NCBI GenBank assembly: GCA_964370855.1
Contig: CAYJMF010000098.1
Location: forward strand, 1-17,993
Origin: JAKLKS01 sp964370855
GTDB lineage: Bacteria > Planctomycetota > JAJSAM01 > JAKLKS01
Length of the DNA stretch: 17,993 bases
Direction: 5' to 3'
Below, in pieces: positions 14,813-17,993 of the stretch. Made by a program: the position numbers and the translations under genes. The notes under the pieces were generated by a model. It was not told the origin of the DNA, ran no database searches, and saw only the letters and a list, made by a program, of their open reading frames with translations. Position 1 is the first letter of the stretch. Every line of letters begins with the position of its first letter.

Positions 14813-15261
14813 CGGGCGTCCCCGGGAACGCGCACCGAGAGGACCTCGGCGGCCACCTCGGAATCGGCCTCCGACAGGGTGAGGACGGCGCCGCGCCGCA
14901 GGACCCTCCGGAACCGGGTCAGCGCATCGGGCCTCTGGAGTTCACGGCCGAGGATCCGGAGGCGGAGCCGTGCGCGGGACTCCGGCCCGGGGGCCCGCTC
15001 GATGACCTCCGCGAACAGGGCATCCTCGATCCGGACGGGCCTCCCCTCCGTGGGGAAACCCTCCTTCCAGGGCCGGTCCACCGCGAACTCCACCTCGAGC
15101 TCCGCCCCCAGGAGGCGGTCCGAGGGAAGGGGGAGGGGGGACTCCCGGAAGAGCTTGGCCCAGGCCAGCGCGCCGAGGCCGCAGGCGAGGAGCACCAGGA
15201 GCAGGTCCAGGGGATGGACCCGGAAGCGCCGCCGTCCGTCGGGCTCGCTCGTTCCGGTCAT
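14809..15261 (-). CDS. Small single-pass membrane protein, DUF4330-like
   Basis: A 150-aa protein with a short basic cytoplasmic start (RRRFRVHPLD, 10-19), one hydrophobic helix at about 18-38 and a soluble, probably extracytoplasmic domain rich in beta-strand patterns (53-60, 96-104, 137-145). The layout of one helix preceded by an Asp-Leu-Leu motif and followed by a small beta domain resembles DUF4330 proteins, but I cannot confirm membership by eye. It sits between rsmA and the glycan genes with ATGA overlaps on both sides. Function unknown; an accessory role in export or assembly is possible from position alone. Confidence 0.75.
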   Translation of the reverse strand: MTGTSEPDGRRRFRVHPLDLLLVLLACGLGALAWAKLFRESPLPLPSDRLLGAELEVEFAVDRPWKEGFPTEGRPVRIEDALFAEVIERAPGPESRARLRLRILGRELQRPDALTRFRRVLRRGAVLTLSEADSEVAAEVLSVRVPGDAR

Positions 15262-16175
15262 GGGCTCGGGCCCGGATCTTCACCCCCCCGCCCCCCCGAA
15301 GCAAGGGAAGCGATCGCCGCGGAGAGGCGGACGAACTCCTGCGGGGAGAGGGCCTCGCCGCGGCGGGCGGGGTCGAAGCCCGCCCCCGCGAGGTCGGCGG
15401 GCGAACAGAGGCCCGCCCGGGAGAGGGCGTTGCCGAGGGTCTTGCGCCTCTGGGAGAAGGCGGCGTGCACCACGGTCCGCAGGGCGTCGAGGTCCCCGGC
15501 CGCCGCGCGGCGCGCGGGATCCGGCGCCACGCGCACCACGGCGGAGCCGACGGCGGGCACGGGGTGGAAGCACCGGCCCGGGACGGGAAACAGGGGGGAG
15601 GGCCGTGCGACGGCCTGCACGAGGACGGAGAGGGGCCCGTAGGCCGCCGTCGAGGGCGCGGCCCGGATCCGATCGGCGACCTCCTTCTGGACCATGACGA
15701 CGATGTCGTCGGGCGGCTCCGGGAGCAGGAGGAGGGAGAGGAGGATCGGCGTCGCCGCGGAGTAGGGAAGGTTGGCCGCCACGAGCAGGCGCCCCTCCGC
15801 GCGGCCGCCGGCCTCCTCCAGGGCCCGCAGGAGCGCCGGCGACAGGTCTCCCCTCCCGTCCAGCGCGTCCCCCTCGACGATGCGCACCCGCCCCTCGGCG
15901 GAGAAGGTCCCCCGCAGGAAGGCCGCCAGGGCCCGATCGATCTCCACGGCCACGACCCGGGAGCCCGCCGCCGCCAGGCGCTCCGTCAGGACGCCGAGCC
16001 CGGGCCCGATCTCCAGCACGAGGTCGGCCGGGGCCGGTGCGGCGGCCGCGGCCACCCGCTCCACGACGCGGGGGTCCGTGAGGAAGTTCTGCCCGAGGCG
16101 GCGGGAGGGGCTGGCCCCGAGGGATCGCAGCACCGCCCGCACCTCGCGCCCGTTCCGCGGGACCCCCGCGGTCAT
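15258..16175 (-). CDS. rsmA: 16S rRNA (adenine(1518)-N6/adenine(1519)-N6)-dimethyltransferase RsmA (KsgA)
   Basis: Dimethylates two adjacent adenines in helix 45 of 16S rRNA during 30S assembly, using SAM. The 305-aa protein shows the full signature: RLGQNFLTD (26-34), motif I LEIGPGLGVLTERL (54-67), acidic VAVEID (75-80), VEGDAL (100-105), and the catalytic NLPY at 135-138 followed by SAATPIL. VQKEVADRI (162-170), FHPVPAVGSAVV (203-214) and AFSQRRKTLGNAL (239-251) close the domain. The NLPY follow-up is SA where NI/HI is common, but the context is otherwise canonical. The ATG at 16175 forms ATGA with the Cys-cluster gene. A housekeeping gene embedded within this transcription unit. Confidence 0.97.
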   Translation of the reverse strand: MTAGVPRNGREVRAVLRSLGASPSRRLGQNFLTDPRVVERVAAAAAPAPADLVLEIGPGLGVLTERLAAAGSRVVAVEIDRALAAFLRGTFSAEGRVRIVEGDALDGRGDLSPALLRALEEAGGRAEGRLLVAANLPYSAATPILLSLLLLPEPPDDIVVMVQKEVADRIRAAPSTAAYGPLSVLVQAVARPSPLFPVPGRCFHPVPAVGSAVVRVAPDPARRAAAGDLDALRTVVHAAFSQRRKTLGNALSRAGLCSPADLAGAGFDPARRGEALSPQEFVRLSAAIASLASGGRGGEDPGPSP

Positions 16176-16624
16176 GGACCGCCGCCGGCGCCGGCGGCGA
16201 TGTCCGCGAGGTGGCGGAGCAGGGGCGCGTAGGACCAGGGGATGCCGTGGCGATCGTGGAGGTCCTTGAGCCGCCGGAGGAACTCCTCGTGGAGCTCCCC
16301 CATGGCGTCGGCCTTCGTCCCGTCGCAGAAGAAGGCCCGGCACCCGAGGGGCCGCGGACCCCGGGCCTCGCAGCGGCGGTCGCGCCACCAGGGGCAGAGG
16401 CGCGAGGCGGGATCGAACCTGACGGGGGCCGCCTCCGCGACGAGCAGCTCCGCCTCGAACCGCGAGCAGAACAGGGTGTGCCCGAAGGCGTCGAAGTCGC
16501 AGCAGCGCCCGCTGGCGCGACAGAGGGGGGAGATCCGCGCCGTCCCCCGGTCGAACTCCCCGTAGAGGAGGCGCAGTTCCTCCACCGCCGCCTGCGGGGC
16601 CGGCCCGCCCGGCCTCCCCGTCAA
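16172..16624 (-). CDS. YkgJ-family cysteine cluster protein
   Basis: A 150-aa soluble protein of the zinc- or iron-chelating cysteine cluster type; the biochemical role of the family is not known. Eight cysteines are visible: C35, C41-C42 (in CRASGRCC), C53, C77, C85, C95 and C100. The spacing RCC, about 11, C, then CP...C...GCRAFFC follows the YkgJ pattern. No ATG or GTG exists before the first motif. TTG at 16624 overlaps the kinase TGA as TTGA, with AAAGAGG about 5 nt upstream, matching the NTGA pattern of the rest of the unit, so I take it as the start. Its stop overlaps the rsmA start by ATGA. The C-terminal half is helical and lacks cysteines. Confidence 0.85.
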   Translation of the reverse strand: MTGRPGGPAPQAAVEELRLLYGEFDRGTARISPLCRASGRCCDFDAFGHTLFCSRFEAELLVAEAAPVRFDPASRLCPWWRDRRCEARGPRPLGCRAFFCDGTKADAMGELHEEFLRRLKDLHDRHGIPWSYAPLLRHLADIAAGAGGGP

Positions 16625-17811
16625 CGGCGCCTCTTTCCGTCGCGCCCCCGTCCCGGATCCCCCTCCTCCTTCCCGCGCTCCCTGCGGGAGACGATCTTCG
16701 GGAAGGAGGGGGGCGGAGGTGCCGGCGGAGGGGAGGGGGGCGCCGCCGGCGCCGCGGCGGCGAGGGGAAGGGGAGCGGGGGCGGGCGGTTGCAGCGCCGG
16801 CCAGGACTCCTCCATCGCGGCGACGAGGGCCCCGGCGTCGGGGAACCGATCCCCGCGGTCCTTGGCCAGGAGCCGCATCACGAGGTCCACCAGGCGGGGG
16901 GAGGCCCCGGCCGCCTCCAGGCGGGCGGGGCGGAAGGTCGCGAGCACCTGCTTGGCCAGGGTCTCCTCGTCGCTCGCGCCCTTGAAGGGGACCTCCCCCG
17001 TGACGAGGTGGTGGATGGTGGCGCCGATGGAGTAGAGGTCGCTCCGGACGTCGAGGTCGGGAACGGCCCGGGCCTGCTCGGGGCTCAGGTACTCGACGGT
17101 GCCCACCGTGACGCCGGCCCCCGTGTCCTCCTTCATGCCCCCCCGCAGGAGGCAGAGCCCGAGATCGATGATCCTGCAGGCGCCGGCGCCGTCCATCACG
17201 ACGTTGGATGGCTTGAGATCCCGGTGGACGATGCCCCGGGAGTCCAGGTACGCCACGGCCCGCACCACCTGGACCACGGCGTGGAGGGCCTCCTCCTCCT
17301 TCATGGGACCGGACTTCTCCACCAGGGTCTGGAGGTCGCTCCCCTCGGCGAACTCCATGGCGCAGTACCAGACCCTCTCCTGCTCCCCGAGGTCGTAGCC
17401 CCGGACGATGGCGGGGTGCTCCAGCTTCATGAGGATTCCGGCCTCGCGCCGGAACCGCAGGAGGAACCGATCCTGGCGGCTCAGCTCGGCCTTCATCACC
17501 TTCAGGACGACGTCCACGTCGAGGGGCTTGTAGGTGGCCCGGTAGACCATGGCCATGCCCCCCTCCGCCACCTTGCCCTTGATGACGTACTTGGGGAAGG
17601 GCTGGATCTCCTCGAGGGGGCGATCCCGGAAGATCATGAGCTCGGTGCGCGTGATCCATCCCCTGCGGACGAGGAGGTCGAGGAGGCTCGGGGAGCCGAT
17701 GCCGGAGCGGACCGCGTCCCGCTCGGCCAGCACCTCGCGGGCCTGGACCTTCCCGACGACGCCCGCGTTGACGAGGCGGGCGGCCAGGGTCAGCTCCTCT
17801 TCCGTCGGCAC
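16621..17811 (-). CDS. Hanks-type serine/threonine protein kinase
   Basis: A soluble protein kinase that probably phosphorylates cytoplasmic targets; no transmembrane helix is visible. The 396-aa protein has a helical N-terminal domain (about 5-62), a kinase domain (74-335), a Pro/Ala-rich linker (341-370) and a strongly basic tail (376-396). Kinase landmarks are the Gly-rich loop AEGGMAMVY (82-90), Lys104 in VVLKVMK, Glu123, HRDLKPSN (196-203), DLG at 216-218 in place of DFG, GTVEYLSPEQA (237-247) and DVRSDLYSIG (254-263). All catalytic residues are present, so it should be active. The GTG at 17811 has GGAGGA just upstream. As the first gene of the unit it may sense or tune the pathways below, though this is speculative. 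Confidence 0.93.
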   Translation of the reverse strand: MPTEEELTLAARLVNAGVVGKVQAREVLAERDAVRSGIGSPSLLDLLVRRGWITRTELMIFRDRPLEEIQPFPKYVIKGKVAEGGMAMVYRATYKPLDVDVVLKVMKAELSRQDRFLLRFRREAGILMKLEHPAIVRGYDLGEQERVWYCAMEFAEGSDLQTLVEKSGPMKEEEALHAVVQVVRAVAYLDSRGIVHRDLKPSNVVMDGAGACRIIDLGLCLLRGGMKEDTGAGVTVGTVEYLSPEQARAVPDLDVRSDLYSIGATIHHLVTGEVPFKGASDEETLAKQVLATFRPARLEAAGASPRLVDLVMRLLAKDRGDRFPDAGALVAAMEESWPALQPPAPAPLPLAAAAPAAPPSPPPAPPPPSFPKIVSRRERGKEEGDPGRGRDGKRRR

Positions 17812-17993
17812 CGGTCCTCCTCCCCGCCCCGGGGACTCCGGAGGGTAGCCCGTCCCGCCCCCGCGGGGGAGAAGCGCCCGACCGGGAGAACCGGGGGGCT
17901 CATCCCCGGATCGTGTGGGTTCACTTCGGCGATGCGCGCCGACCGGCGCCCGGGGGCCGACCGGGGGGCGAGGGGGGGGGGGCGATTGTGCCC
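17812..17993. other. Leader region upstream of the kinase and the 14-gene unit
   Basis: This 182-bp G/C-extreme stretch carries no gene that I can support and should hold the promoter of the minus-strand unit. I see no convincing sigma70-type promoter. Contents are three copies of CCGACCGG, a hairpin-capable repeat CCGGGG/CCCCGG (17891-17896 and 17904-17909, 7-nt loop), the palindrome CCCCCGCGGGGG (17858-17869) and an 11-G run (17972-17982). Confidence 0.5.
17878..17964. repeat. Three direct copies of CCGACCGG
   Basis: CCGACCGG occurs at 17878-17885, 17939-17946 and 17957-17964; the last two are spaced 18 bp start-to-start. They lie in the leader of the kinase gene. They could be regulator binding sites, but a GC-rich octamer recurring by chance is plausible. 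Confidence 0.35.

Noticed and set aside
13415..15697. Long plus-strand open frame antisense to membrane protein 1, the small protein and rsmA
   Set aside because: Low-complexity Gly/Glu/Arg product without domains; it lies opposite well-supported genes including rsmA.
16720..16810. Pro/Ala-rich segment of the kinase as a membrane anchor
   Set aside because: The segment is Pro-rich and broken, lacks a continuous hydrophobic stretch of about 20 residues, and is followed by a basic tail; a flexible linker is more likely.
17891..17909. CCGGGG/CCCCGG hairpin as an intrinsic terminator
   Set aside because: Six-bp stem with no following T-run on either strand, in a region where such repeats arise easily by composition.
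1..17993. tRNA or rRNA genes, CRISPR arrays, IS elements, integrase or attachment sites
   Set aside because: I found no cloverleaf-like sequence, regular spacer repeats, transposase motifs or flanking duplications; nearly all sequence is accounted for by coding genes.

Overview
The window is bacterial DNA of very high G+C content (clearly around or above 70% by eye, with most codon third positions G or C). It is almost solid coding sequence: I support 16 protein genes and no RNA genes, IS elements or CRISPR arrays. A Hanks-type Ser/Thr kinase, a YkgJ-type cysteine-cluster protein and a large surface-glycan locus would suit Planctomycetota or a similar GC-rich lineage. The window has no marker that settles this, so the taxonomic guess is weak.

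Layout. From the right edge leftwards, fourteen minus-strand genes form one compact unit (17811 down to 2129): Ser/Thr kinase, YkgJ-like Cys-cluster protein, rsmA, a small single-pass membrane protein, GT-C/polymerase-like membrane protein 1, a Wzx-type flippase, asparagine synthase, glycosyltransferase A, GT-C/polymerase-like membrane protein 2, glycosyltransferase B, polysaccharide deacetylase, Zn-ribbon SAM methyltransferase, MBOAT O-acyltransferase and an SGNH-like protein. Nine of the 13 junctions are 4-nt NTGA stop/start overlaps, two are 2-4 nt gaps, and two are longer overlaps (86 and 29 nt). The last gene overlaps tail-to-tail by 77 bp with a plus-strand glycosyltransferase (880-2205). 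A sulfotransferase (13-729) diverges from that glycosyltransferase across a 150-bp spacer.

Function. From membrane protein 1 onwards the genes read as a locus for a secreted or surface polysaccharide. Three soluble glycosyltransferases build the repeat unit, and the flippase exports it. Two paralogous membrane proteins probably polymerise it or add sugars from lipid-linked donors. The rest modify it: N-deacetylation, O-acetylation (MBOAT plus SGNH partner), methylation, possibly amidation (asparagine synthase) and sulfation. The first four genes (kinase, Cys-cluster protein, rsmA, small membrane protein) look like housekeeping or signalling genes. They are joined to the glycan genes with no gap, so the two groups are probably co-transcribed. 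The most interesting points are this fusion, the uncharacterised paralogous membrane-protein family, and the unusual coding overlaps.
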